NCBI GenBank assembly: GCA_024741835.1
Contig: JAENRP010000012.1
Span: 124,001 to 188,000, forward strand
Direction: 5' to 3'
DNA length: 64,000 bases
From: Diplocarpon mali
Taxonomy: Eukaryota; Ascomycota; Leotiomycetes; Helotiales; Drepanopezizaceae
Shown: piece by piece, positions 54,822 through 64,000 of the stretch
Position numbering within the stretch: position 1 is the stretch's first letter
How the letters are laid out: each line of letters starts with the position of its first letter
Made by a program: the position numbers and the translations under genes
Notes under the pieces: model-generated
Seen by the model: the letters and a program-made list of their open reading frames with translations, nothing else
Database searches by the model: none
What the model was told of the DNA's origin: nothing

Positions 54822-56030
54822 AAGAATAGGATTTCTATCGCTCAGGATGATAGAATGAGTCAGAAGATGTGGTGAAGCGCAGTACTATCAGCGGTAGGCC
54901 CAATAAAAGAGAAGAGATGGGGAGTTCTAGGAGAGATCTCGGAGAGCTCAGGAAGCTATGTATGCAGTTCTCTTCTGATTGAGCCAATCGAGTAGCAGCC
55001 TGAGGCATGTACAAATGTATATAGTGATTGCTTGATAACTCCCCTTACTATTCAGGCAATTTTCGTCTTGATTATCTTCGACTAGAGCATATAGGGCCAG
55101 CATCTGTTGTTAATTGCATTTCCTTCAAAATCTCACTATATATTGCAAATATTGGTAAAGTAATGCTGATTGCGATACCTCACAAAACCTAATCGTTGGA
55201 GTTGACTTCACATCCATATGGGGTCTACTACGATGTTGTAGCCGGTCCACCTCTTTCTTAAATACAACTCGGGGCTTCTTTTTGTACCAGGTGGAGTTTT
55301 CCGAATTTTCAAGTCAGTAACCCGATCACTGTCCAAAACCTTCGGCGCCCGCGTAATGATACAGATGCAGCAGACGAGACGATGGCACAACTTTTCAACT
55401 CGTCCCAAGATGCACCAGACACTTAGATGAAATTATTAACAGAAACTGCGAGGATGGGATGCCAACAGGTCTGTCCTGATGTCAGAAGAGGGGTATATTA
55501 TTGGCTTGTGGACCGCGCATATGGCGATACAAACCAGTAGAGTAAAGAAAGTACTGTTTAATAATGGGTCAATGTAAAACAAGAAAACAACCGTGGTGTC
55601 AACTTGGTTCTATTGGATACCGCGATTGATAAGACTACTGAAGTGTATCGTAGGTAGATATGGACACAGGTTCAAAATAAGAGTACCAAAGTATAAGCGG
55701 TGGAAGCATGCAAGCAATAGCGATAACCGCGTGAAGCCTGTACGGGGCACATCCTGGATTCACCGCAAATACTTTACCACGAATTTCAGAGAAGGGGAAG
55801 TTTTTCCCCCCCAATGTAATGAAGAATGATTATCGGAGGTGGATCTCAAGCCCAACGTATACACAGTCTAACACGAGGCTGAGGCCGGAGGAGACAGGAT
55901 CTCGGTAAGAATCCATGCTACCGTAGCGATCCGAGGCTGAACATCAATTGCCACCGACTTCTATGCCTAGCCTTGTTTACAAGTCAACATCCAAATCCGA
56001 CCATTACCATTCCTCCATTGCAAAAACATC
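54822..56030. other. AT-rich intergenic region with possible solo LTR
   Basis: About 1.2 kb. A stretch starting TGTTAGGATTAGGG at 54802 (overlapping the last exon above), purine-rich to about 55040, could be an LTR fragment, but I found no target duplication. Frames at 55208-55408 (minus) and 55593-55829 (plus) are unsupported. Confidence 0.4.
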
Positions 56031-57253
56031 ATGGAAGGACCAAATACTCCTCCACAAAAGAGAATCACACGGGGACAAAATGCTCGGCCGCCTCCCACGC
56101 CAGAAGTGACTCGAAGAATCGTGAGGCAAATCCCCGGCTTTGGTAGCCTATGTAGTTGCCACTGACAATATTTCCTAGGAAGAGAACAGACTCAGGGCGA
56201 AAGCTCTCCGAGAGCAGTACATAGCACGAGAAGCAGCTGCTTACTCTGAACCTACCAAGCGAACTCCGTCTGGGTTCCTCGCCACAGACGCAGTCACACC
56301 GGCCAGCCTAAAGCGAGCTCACAGCTCTATATCGACCTCGAATGTGCCGCGACAAAGTCGTGATGGCCGTATCATACCAAAGGACGATGGCATCCAAGCT
56401 GCGAGGAAATTCAAGAGCTACGTCGACCACGACTTCAGCAAGATGACCGATACTAAGGGTGGCTTCTTGAGTGTAGACGATGATCCATTTAACAAGGCTA
56501 TGCATAAACCGAAGGATGATGAGAAGCCGGCACACATGACTTTAGCGGAATGGGAACGCCACCAATTACTAAAGAGCTTAAGGAGTAGAAAGGAGGGTCC
56601 ATTTGAGCCTGGCCTTGGTCTAAGTGCAAAGGACCAAGGCAAAAGATGTACGGAATGTAGGAGTCTGGAGATTGACTGGCAATGGGACGAGGTTTTCAAG
56701 TGTCAGGTCTGTCATGCATGTAAAGACAAATTTCCGGAAAAGTACAGTCTATTAACCAAGACTGAGGTACGAACTGATTATCTATTGACGAATCGTACGC
56801 GCCCAATATACGGACTCGGTTGTACGGTGCTAACAGATCTCTATAGCTGAACTTGAAGACCCCGATTTGCTCCCCCATCTTTCCAAACCAAACCCGCTCA
56901 AGTCTCACTACCATGATATGAATCTCTTCCTCCGGTTCCAAGTCGAAGCGTATGCCTGGACCAAATGGGGATCTCCCGAAGCTTTGGACGCCGAGGCCGA
57001 GAAAAGGAAAGACGACGCGGCGAAGCGAAAGACCAAGAAATTTAACAAGGGTTTGAGAGAGCTAAAGAAGAAGACGATGACCGATAAATATAGGAGGGAC
57101 CTGCAAAATGGCAGCAAGAGCGGGAATTTTGGGGACCGGATCGGAGATGGCAAGCATGTGCACACATGGGGTCTCGCGGTCGAGACTGAAGACGGGATGT
57201 GTACAAGGACATGCACTGATTGTGGGATGGAGAATGAGGAGCTGGTGATGTAA
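56031..57253 (+). CDS. RAD14: DNA repair protein Rad14 (XPA homologue)
   Basis: Damage-verification scaffold of nucleotide excision repair, acting in the nucleus with RPA and TFIIH. Exons are 56031-56120, 56179-56794 and 56847-57253 (introns 58 and 52 nt); 370 residues, close to yeast Rad14. The joined first exons read VTRRIEENRLRAKALREQY, the N-terminal XPA helix. The zinc finger is CTEC...CQVC with a nearby CHAC. The DNA-binding domain follows (FPEKYSLLTKTE, DYLLTNPELEDPDLLPHL, KPNPLKSHYHDMNLFLRFQVE). A Lys-rich helix and an extra C-terminal CTRTCTDCGMENEE Cys-pair close the protein. The second intron cuts inside LTN-PEL; without it the frame stops early. Confidence 0.93.
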
Positions 57254-58190
57254 TTGTGCTTCATGACTGTGCAAGAGCGATGACGGAGCTCTCATATTCA
57301 TGCTTATTCATGACTGGTACGAATAAGCGCGTTTGCGAGGGACTACCTCGGATTCCTTTTTCTAGTATTCACTTCATAATATACACCCGATTTTACTCAT
57401 GACCCTTCCAAGGACGATTTTTCCAGTCTAAGTACCCAACACCTATCTATAAATTTCGAGGCAAGGACTCGAGGCTTGAAGTTTGAACCCTGAAGCTGGA
57501 GGATTTGATACATGCAAGCTTCTTCGCGGTGTAAACACTCAGTCCTTCAGTATTCGCTTCAGGCAGATCTCGGAACACAGCTCTGAGCGAAAGCTAGGAC
57601 GGATACTTTGTCCCGCCCTACTCCCTTTCTACAACCAGCGAGGACACAGAGAATGCAACGCGTTTTTTCAGACTCGGAGAAATGCGCATGTAAAGCTCTC
57701 ATTTCCGGTCAAGACTCGACCTTCACTTGAAAAGCAACCGTCGGTGACCATCGTGATTTTCTCGAGAGACAGGTTATCATCGCCCGACGGGGTTGTCGTT
57801 TTCAAGGTGAGGTTGGGCTCCAGGAACACGCTAGAGGAGCACAATTTCCTGTTTTTTTTTGCTTCATGTTATTGGGAGCTGACGGGTCGTGGTCTGCTTT
57901 GGGGATACAGCCCAGAGCGAGGACTCGGAGGCGATGCTAATTCTTAATCCGTATAGGGAGCACTGGGGAGGGTGTATGATTCAGAGCATGGGATATTTTG
58001 GTACTCGGGATTTGCCAGATCATAGCCGTGCTGTGGGTAGATGAACCAAGTATATACTCTTGAGGGGAGTGCTTGCTGCTACCGTCTTTTCACGAAAGAC
58101 GACGAGAAAGTCAGGCTTGAGTGCGATCTTGGAGTCCGGGGGCCTGCAGAAAATACTCTATTACTTTATTTTGTTGCTTGAGTAGCGTGA
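57254..58190. other. Convergent intergenic region between RAD14 and RTT106
   Basis: About 940 bp, tail to tail. A 154-codon plus frame (57483-57947) has no domain and ends beside a T-run; not called. 3' UTRs of both genes expected. Confidence 0.5.
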
Positions 58191-59685
58191 TTATAGTTCA
58201 TCAGCATTATCGTCTTCGTCACCATCCTCGTCGTCTTGGGCTCCGCCTCCACCTTCAGCATCACTATCGTCCTCGCTACTCGACCCAGACCCCTCACTAT
58301 CACCTTCACTACCGGGATCATAATCTTCCTCGTCTTCATCATCCTCGTCAACTGCAGCTTGCTCTGCTTCGTTAGCTGCCTTTGCTAGCTCTGTTGACTC
58401 CTCGCTGCCGATTACATTGCCATCCTCGTCTTTTACGGCATTGATGTTCAGCCTCTTTGCTTTCCTTTGCTCCGCCATACTCTTATCCTGTAAGCCGTGC
58501 CTCTTCACAAAAGTGTCAATGCCCCCAAAATCCTCTTGGTCTAACATGGCGAATTCGAACTCCTCTTTACTTTCCTCTTCACCAGGCACACTAGTATCAA
58601 CTTCGACAGCAAGGTTAAACGTCCGCTGTAGTACGCTCGTGTAGGAAACAGACGATATCCGCTCGTTCGGTAGGAACAAGAGGGGCTTCTTGAATGCCCA
58701 TAGTATCCCGTTGGGTAGGAAAAACAGATAGCCATCCTTCGAGCCCCTAAATGCTTTTACATGGACTGCCTTCTCATTTGGCCGATGCGGTTGCTTCAGC
58801 TCAGACGCAAAAAAATTTTCATCTGCTTGTACAATTTTGAGATTGCTGTTCCCGGCAGCTTTTAGCCTTGCAGATACAGCCCAGTCGAAGAGAGTCTTGT
58901 AGTCATCAGACACAGCCGCGGCAGTGGCAGATTCCAGGCCACTGATCGAGCCTGCTTTAGGTGCCGTATCGGGGATCGTAAATACGATGGGTTCAGGTAT
59001 TGGGGGAGCACCTGCTACTGGCCGTGAAGGGGTAATGGTAGAGTTTCGAGGGAAGAGGATATAATTATATTGCTTCTGGGTCTTCTCAGGCACAGGGAGA
59101 CAGAACACATATTCTACCAGAAATATTAGTACCACCTAAGTATTTAAATTTGGGTGTAGTACCAATCTCGCTCCATGCAATGCTGATGCCCGGTACTGGT
59201 TCCCTGGAATCTGGGAGGCGGGCGTATAGATGTTGTGATATTAAGCAAAGAGTATATTTCTTCCTCTGTGGAATAACAACGGATATTTCCTTAACCTCTA
59301 GAAGCACAGGCTCATCCGCACTCGCAACAAATGCTAAGTTTTCTGCATCTTTTGAGGCAATATAGCCGTTCGTACCACTTGAGGCAGGTCGAGCAACCAG
59401 CCCTCGCTCATCCATACGTCTTTTTTTACTTGCTGGTTCTGAAATTTCGCGAGAAACTACGCTACAAACGTGCCGAGATATTTGATTGAACAATTCAATG
59501 TAATGCGGTCCAGCTATCCAAGGTTAGGTTCCATAGGAAGTCATGTTGCGATCATGAGGAGAGCCTGGCGACAAGACTCTGCAGGAAGTCTTACCAGTTG
59601 ATGCATTTCGAATAGCACCCTGTATATCTCCTCGTCCTTCGAAAGCGTTAAGGAGGCTTTTCTCGTCGAGAAGTGGAAATGCCAT
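58191..59685 (-). CDS. RTT106: Histone H3-H4 chaperone Rtt106
   Basis: Nuclear histone chaperone that deposits H3-H4 (acetylated on H3K56) behind replication forks and in heterochromatin. Exons are 59685-59595, 59513-59163 and 59113-58191, with introns of 81 and 49 nt; 454 residues. The N-terminal helix region starts [20 protein letters not shown]. The double PH domain follows ([37 protein letters not shown] across intron 2, [43 protein letters not shown]). The tail (about 90 residues) is almost all Asp, Glu, Ser and Gly, as expected. Divergent to arginase with 938 bp between the starts. Confidence 0.93.
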
Positions 59686-60623
59686 CTTTAGTCGATATGT
59701 TCAGTCCGGAGACACGCGGAAGAACGCGCCGGGTTGTTGCCAGACCCTTGTGGCGGGCTTATTCTAGAAACTTGCAGGGGCGTGTCTATCAGCATCACGT
59801 TATTTTCTGTAAGTTAGTTATGTAAGAGCCCTCTAGGCTAGGTAGAAATCTACCTTATAATATGTCTGATTCTCAAGTGCGATGATCACTAAGAAGCTGC
59901 TGTACCGTCAATACAAAAGTTGTGAGTTTGGCACGTGGGGATATCACCAGCGTCAGCTTGTTACACTTCTTCTTTCTTCTCCCGGGAAAACGACAACTCC
60001 GAGAGTCAAGTACATCCTCTTTCTAAAGATCTAGCCTGCCAAATTCCAGTATCATTATGATCTCGCCACCGCCTATGTTGCAAGATGTGTCTAGCACATG
60101 CCTTGACGAATCTGCGGGCTCCGCAAGTACCTAGCTTACCAGGAAAGAACTGCGTTGTCGCTATTGCATTGAAAAAGAGATACATCGTCGGCGGACAATC
60201 GGATTGTACTAGTCTTTTGAAAATTCTGTACTGACTGTGGAGGGCCTTATCCTTTGCCCTTGTCAACATGGATGCTCTATTCGTTAAAAACTGTACTTAG
60301 GGTCAATCAGGAAGCACTTGCACTTAAAGGTCAAGCGTATCCGCGTATATTATCACTTAGGAGTCAAGTTCGAAGAAGATTTCTCGACTTACCTAACAGC
60401 GCCCAGTGTCGGCTTTTCCTAGCACCGGCACGAGCTCAAGATAAAAGACGCCAATTTTCGCCTTCAGAACCCATCCAGTCGGTCCATCGTTCACAAGCTA
60501 AATCTATCCTCGATTTACCCCACCGAATCCGCCCCGCCATCTCCAGCGTATTCACTCAATTGTCGCGCAATAACATACCTATACAGAGCCTAGGTGCTAC
60601 AGATCATCGTGTAATTCTTCATC
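59686..60623. promoter_or_regulatory. Divergent promoter region RTT106 / arginase
   Basis: 938 bp between two starts. A plus-strand frame (60254-60733) runs into arginase exon 1 in a different frame and may hold upstream ORFs of the arginase leader. No specific site identified, although arginase is usually arginine-induced. Confidence 0.5.
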
Positions 60624-61707
60624 ATGGCGACCACCTCGATGATTCAGCCAAAATTTCTTTCAAAGAGCGACGAGCTCGGTGTGGTCGCTGTTGGGTTTTC
60701 TGGTGGACAGGTAAGCAACAGCGATATGTCTGACATCACTCATATCTAACATTGAGTAGTGCAAACCCGGAGTTGATGCAGCGCCTTCAGCTTTGATAGA
60801 GAGTGGTCTCTTGACTCAGCTCAAGAAAGATTTAGGATACAATTTATTTCATGACGACACCGTCCACTCATACAAAGACCTTCTCCCTGCCTCCGACCCT
60901 GATTACCGCGGGATGAAGAATCCACTTGCAGTATCTGCCGTCACCCGCAAGCTCTCAGAACAAGTCTATTCGCATGCAAAGGAAGGTCGTCTGGTTCTCA
61001 CACTCGGAGGCGACCACAGCATTGCGATTGGAACAATCGCAGGAACTGCTAAAGCTATTCGGGAGCGGTTGCAACGTGAGATGGCGGTCATTTGGGTCGA
61101 TGCACACACAGATATCAATACGCCGGAGACGAGCGACAGTGGAAATGTACATGGCATGCCTGTGGCCTTTCTGACTGGACTTGCGACAGACAAGCGGGAA
61201 GACATCTTCGGGTGGCTGCAGAAGGACAATCTGATCAGCTTGAATAAGTTGGTATACATAGGCCTGCGTGATGTTGATAGGGGAGAGAAGCTCATTTTGA
61301 GGGAGCATGGGATCAAGGCGTTCAGTATGCATGATATCGATAGGTATGTTGCTCCTCAGACGCGCGGAAGAAGTTATGCTAATTGGTATAGATATGGTAT
61401 TGGCAGAGTTATGGAGATGGCGTTGGGCCACATTGGTAACGATACACCTATCCATTTGTCCTTCGATGTTGATGCACTGGACCCAATGTGGGCCCCTAGC
61501 ACTGGAACGCCCGTTCGTGGAGGTCTCACTCTGAGGGAAGGTGATTTCATCGCCGAGTGCGTTCATGAGACGGGATGCTTAGTCGCCATGGACTTGGTTG
61601 AAGTCAATCCTACACTTGAGCCAGGAGTCGATGATATCGGCGCCCACATGACTGTCAGATCCGGCTGCTCTTTGGTGAGATGCGCCTTGGGCGAGTCTCT
61701 TCTGTAA
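60624..61707 (+). CDS. CAR1: Arginase
   Basis: Hydrolyses L-arginine to ornithine and urea (cytosolic, two Mn ions). Exons are 60624-60710 and 60760-61707, one 49-nt intron (GTAAGC...AGTAG); 344 residues. The intron interrupts the family motif GFSGGQ-CKPGVD, which is restored by splicing. Metal-binding motifs: LGGDHSIAIG, WVDAHTDINTPE, SFDVDALDP. LVAMDLVEVNPTLE near the end is also diagnostic. A frame from 60254 overlaps exon 1 in another phase and is not part of the enzyme. Its divergent neighbour is RTT106. Confidence 0.96.
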
Positions 61708-62364
61708 GCTTGGTCATTGGGCAAAATTGGCGGTATTGGGCTGGAATAAGGCAGGAGTTTGGGCTGGACCCTGCAGGCATCTGGAGATAAATACCGTGTG
61801 ATTTATCAATGACCCCGAGCTATAAAAATATTCAGAACTCTCGAGTACCGTGACAATTTCAGATTCTGTACCCGAGTAACTTTTAAACGTTGAGGTCAGA
61901 ATCATTGAATTTTTCCTTACACTAGGAGGGAATCGTCTTCCACATGAGGCTGCGAGCATGATATTTCGTCGGAAGCTAACTGATTTCTTTATTTTTGCTC
62001 TTTAAGTGAGATAGAAATGTTTCTATAGGTGTTGCATAGCTCGCTTACTAATAGACATGATATTCTTGATCGAGCCAGGAGTTACGAATTCAAGCACTCT
62101 GCAGTCACGATTCATGCCTTATTGACATTATGCAGCATCCGAGATACAAAGTATTCTCATTAAATCCCGGGACCAGCGTCTGCTGACTGGGTACCCGCCC
62201 CTTTTCCTCCAAGCGAGCCGCTAAAGTCAAGGCTGAGCTTCCAGAAGACTCGAGCGGCGATCTGTCAGCGAATCTGAGCGACAGTTTCAGCCTTGCCAGC
62301 ACTACGACTTTGCCGTTAACCTGCCACATTTCTTTGCGTGTAACATTGACTAAATACAGTTGTA
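61708..62364. other. Intergenic region, arginase to CUZ1
   Basis: About 660 bp; 3' UTR of arginase and promoter of the next gene. No other gene seen. Confidence 0.6.
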
Positions 62365-63303
62365 ATGGCGTCCTCATCACGCTCCGAATCAGATGAAGCA
62401 AGCTTCACAAGTATGAACGAGAAAGACCCCACTCTCCTCGGCACTCACTGTCAATACACCTACTGCAATCAACTCGACTTCCTCCCCTTCCGTTGCGAAT
62501 CATGCCTCGGCACGTACTGTCTCGATCACAGATCAGAAACCGGGCACAAGTGCCCCAAGGCCGGAGAATGGGCAGAGCGGAGACGGCGAGCGAACTTGTC
62601 AACACCCTCCCTTGGTGCGGGCAAAATAATGGCGGAGATCGAAAAGCCCTGTGCCTCACCTGCATGCAAGGCCATAATTGGCACAAGTCTTTCAACCTCG
62701 GTACATTGCTCTATGTGCAATAGAGATTACTGTCTCAAGCATCGAATGAAAGAGGACCACAACTGCAAAAACCTCATCCCGATTGGCGCTCGTGTTGGCA
62801 GATTTGATGCACCAGCCGACCATGCTAAGACTGCTCTTGAGAGGTTCAGAGCTTGGGGTACAGCACAGAAAGCTAGTATGGCTTCTCGAGTCTTACCAAA
62901 ACCAAAACCTACATCCGCGGCAGCCAGAGTAGTCGCTGTAAATAACCTGAAGAAAACAGCAAAAGGCGACGACAAGATACCCCCGGAGAAGCGTATTTAT
63001 CTCTTTGTCGAAGCGGAGGCTGCTACCACTGCCTCGAAGTTTCCAAGTGGCGCTTTCTACTACTCAAAGGACTGGGTGGTGGGACGAGTGTTGGATGCAG
63101 CAGCAAAGAGCTTACAGGTGCAGAATGTCAATAATCAAGGGACGGACGAGAAAGAGAAGCTGAGGATCTTTCATGTGGAGGGTGGGAGGTTACTAGAGTT
63201 TAATGTAAAGGTTGGGAGTGCGTTGGTAAGCGGTAACAAGATTGTGTTGTTAAGAGGAGTTGGACCAGCGGTTCCCGATCTGATTGACTTGGCGAAGGAA
63301 TAA
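62365..63303 (+). CDS. CUZ1: AN1-type zinc-finger protein (Cuz1/ZFAND1 type)
   Basis: In yeast, Cuz1 links Cdc48 and the proteasome and protects against arsenite-type proteotoxic stress. Single exon, 312 residues. Two AN1 fingers: residues about 29-63 (CQYTYC...CESCLGTYCLDHR...HKC) and about 96-134 (CASPAC...CSMCNRDYCLKHR...HNC), each with the C-x4-C, CxxC, H...H-x-C ligands. A basic linker (KPKPTSAAARVVAVNNLKK) leads to a C-terminal ubiquitin-like domain (KRIYLFVEAEA, SKDWVVGRVLDAAAKSLQV, NKIVLLRGVGPAVPDLIDL). Length and order match the family. Confidence 0.9.
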   Translation: MASSSRSESDEASFTSMNEKDPTLLGTHCQYTYCNQLDFLPFRCESCLGTYCLDHRSETGHKCPKAGEWAERRRRANLSTPSLGAGKIMAEIEKPCASPACKAIIGTSLSTSVHCSMCNRDYCLKHRMKEDHNCKNLIPIGARVGRFDAPADHAKTALERFRAWGTAQKASMASRVLPKPKPTSAAARVVAVNNLKKTAKGDDKIPPEKRIYLFVEAEAATTASKFPSGAFYYSKDWVVGRVLDAAAKSLQVQNVNNQGTDEKEKLRIFHVEGGRLLEFNVKVGSALVSGNKIVLLRGVGPAVPDLIDLAKE

Positions 63304-64000
63304 GCGAACTGGCCTCGACGTTGCATCTGCTGAGATAGGATACAGCCTTGCTTTTCCCGAGTTCTTTTACGCACTGGAGAGTGACTGTTTGGGAGCTGGG
63401 TGAATAAAGTGGCGTTGGCTGTTTACGTTTGCAGGATGACGGTGGCGTTGATGATGATACGATGATCCCTGGTATGAAAGCATGCAGTTCCTCATCAATG
63501 TTCTCAAAAGCAGGTCTTGCGAGCTCTCTCTCCAAATAGGCAAACGACCTAGAATCGAAATAATCGCTTGCAAGTATGCCTACCAACGAGTACCGTGCAT
63601 CTCATGGTTGTCAAACTCGGAGGAAATCCCCACGCTAGGACGGCAAGTATGTTTACTTTGAGTGACACCTACTCGTTGCGGCAGGTTGGTAAATTCTCCA
63701 AAAAAGAAAGTCATTACAACCAACGAATACGAGTTTGGCACCTATACGTCTACAGTTTTACATCCATTGACAGAGAGCGCCCAGTTTCACCGAATTGCCA
63801 TTCATCCTGTAGCCAAGTATCGCAGCGTGTACCGCGCCTATTACATGCTCAGCGCTAAGCAGCAGGACGATCAACACACCTCAACTCAACGCACCTCCTG
63901 GCTGCTTCGCTGTCGGTTCACATGCAACCTTGTCAGGCTGTCTGAGAATAGCACAGCCACAATACACGCCCACTGGCAGATGCCATCCACGCGTCATTGG
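63304..64000. other. Right-hand end of window, no supported gene
   Basis: About 700 bp after CUZ1. A short plus frame (63568-63858) and its shadows have no recognisable features. It could be the start or end of a gene outside the window. Confidence 0.4.

Noticed and set aside
54802..55040. Possible solo LTR beginning TGTTAGGATTAGGG
   Set aside because: No CA end with a matching 5-bp flank was found, and no second copy in the window.
57483..57947. 154-codon plus frame between RAD14 and RTT106
   Set aside because: No family resemblance, located in the convergent 3' region of two genes.
60254..60733. 159-codon frame overlapping arginase exon 1
   Set aside because: Overlaps the arginase start in another frame; arginase motifs require the spliced model starting at 60624.

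Overview
The window is nuclear DNA of a filamentous ascomycete (Pezizomycotina; a leotiomycete-like fungus is my guess only). The reasons are short introns (mostly 45-80 nt) with GTRNGT donors, fungal orthologues (DCR2, SSN3/CDK8, RTT106, RAD14, CUZ1, arginase, mitochondrial ClpP), cysteine-rich secreted proteins, and a long AT-rich block whose decay looks like repeat-induced point mutation (RIP: C-to-T and G-to-A changes that turn CAA, CAG and TGG codons into stops).

Layout. 1-16.3 kb is gene-bearing: the 3' end of a transcription-factor-like gene, a low-complexity Ser/Arg-repeat protein, a possible small three-exon gene, a membrane-anchored coiled-coil protein, pyridoxamine-phosphate oxidase and a ubiquitin C-terminal hydrolase. 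16,328-34,133 is one Copia-type LTR retrotransposon with 247-bp LTRs and a 5-bp target duplication TTATG. Two further Copia elements of a second family are inserted in it in opposite orientation: A at 19,189-25,289 (plus strand, duplication ATTAC) and B at 27,184-33,283 (minus strand, duplication TATAT). Both have 195-bp LTRs. All three are dead through RIP-like decay. Immediately right of the nest is a frameshifted relic of a NACHT (NLR-like) gene.

35.7-51 kb is a second gene-bearing block: DCR2 phosphatase, a mitochondrial TRM61-like tRNA methyltransferase, monoacylglycerol lipase, mitochondrial ClpP, an unknown probably mitochondrial protein, a broken secreted carboxylesterase, a 14-cysteine secreted protein and the Mediator kinase CDK8/SSN3. 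51.2-56 kb is AT-rich and repeat-littered. It holds a newly modelled small cysteine-rich secreted protein and a dispersed repeat that also occurs at 39.7 kb. 56-64 kb is housekeeping again: RAD14/XPA, histone chaperone RTT106, arginase and the AN1 zinc-finger protein CUZ1.

The genes form no cluster or operon. The most unusual signal is a quasi-palindromic motif of about 25-30 bp (ACTC...GAGT), present in roughly 25-28 copies across both retrotransposon families. Where it lies in coding sequence, both strands can be read as a PGLxV-type peptide. This recalls in-frame palindromic mini-elements of bacteria. All splice models were made by eye and have no transcript support.
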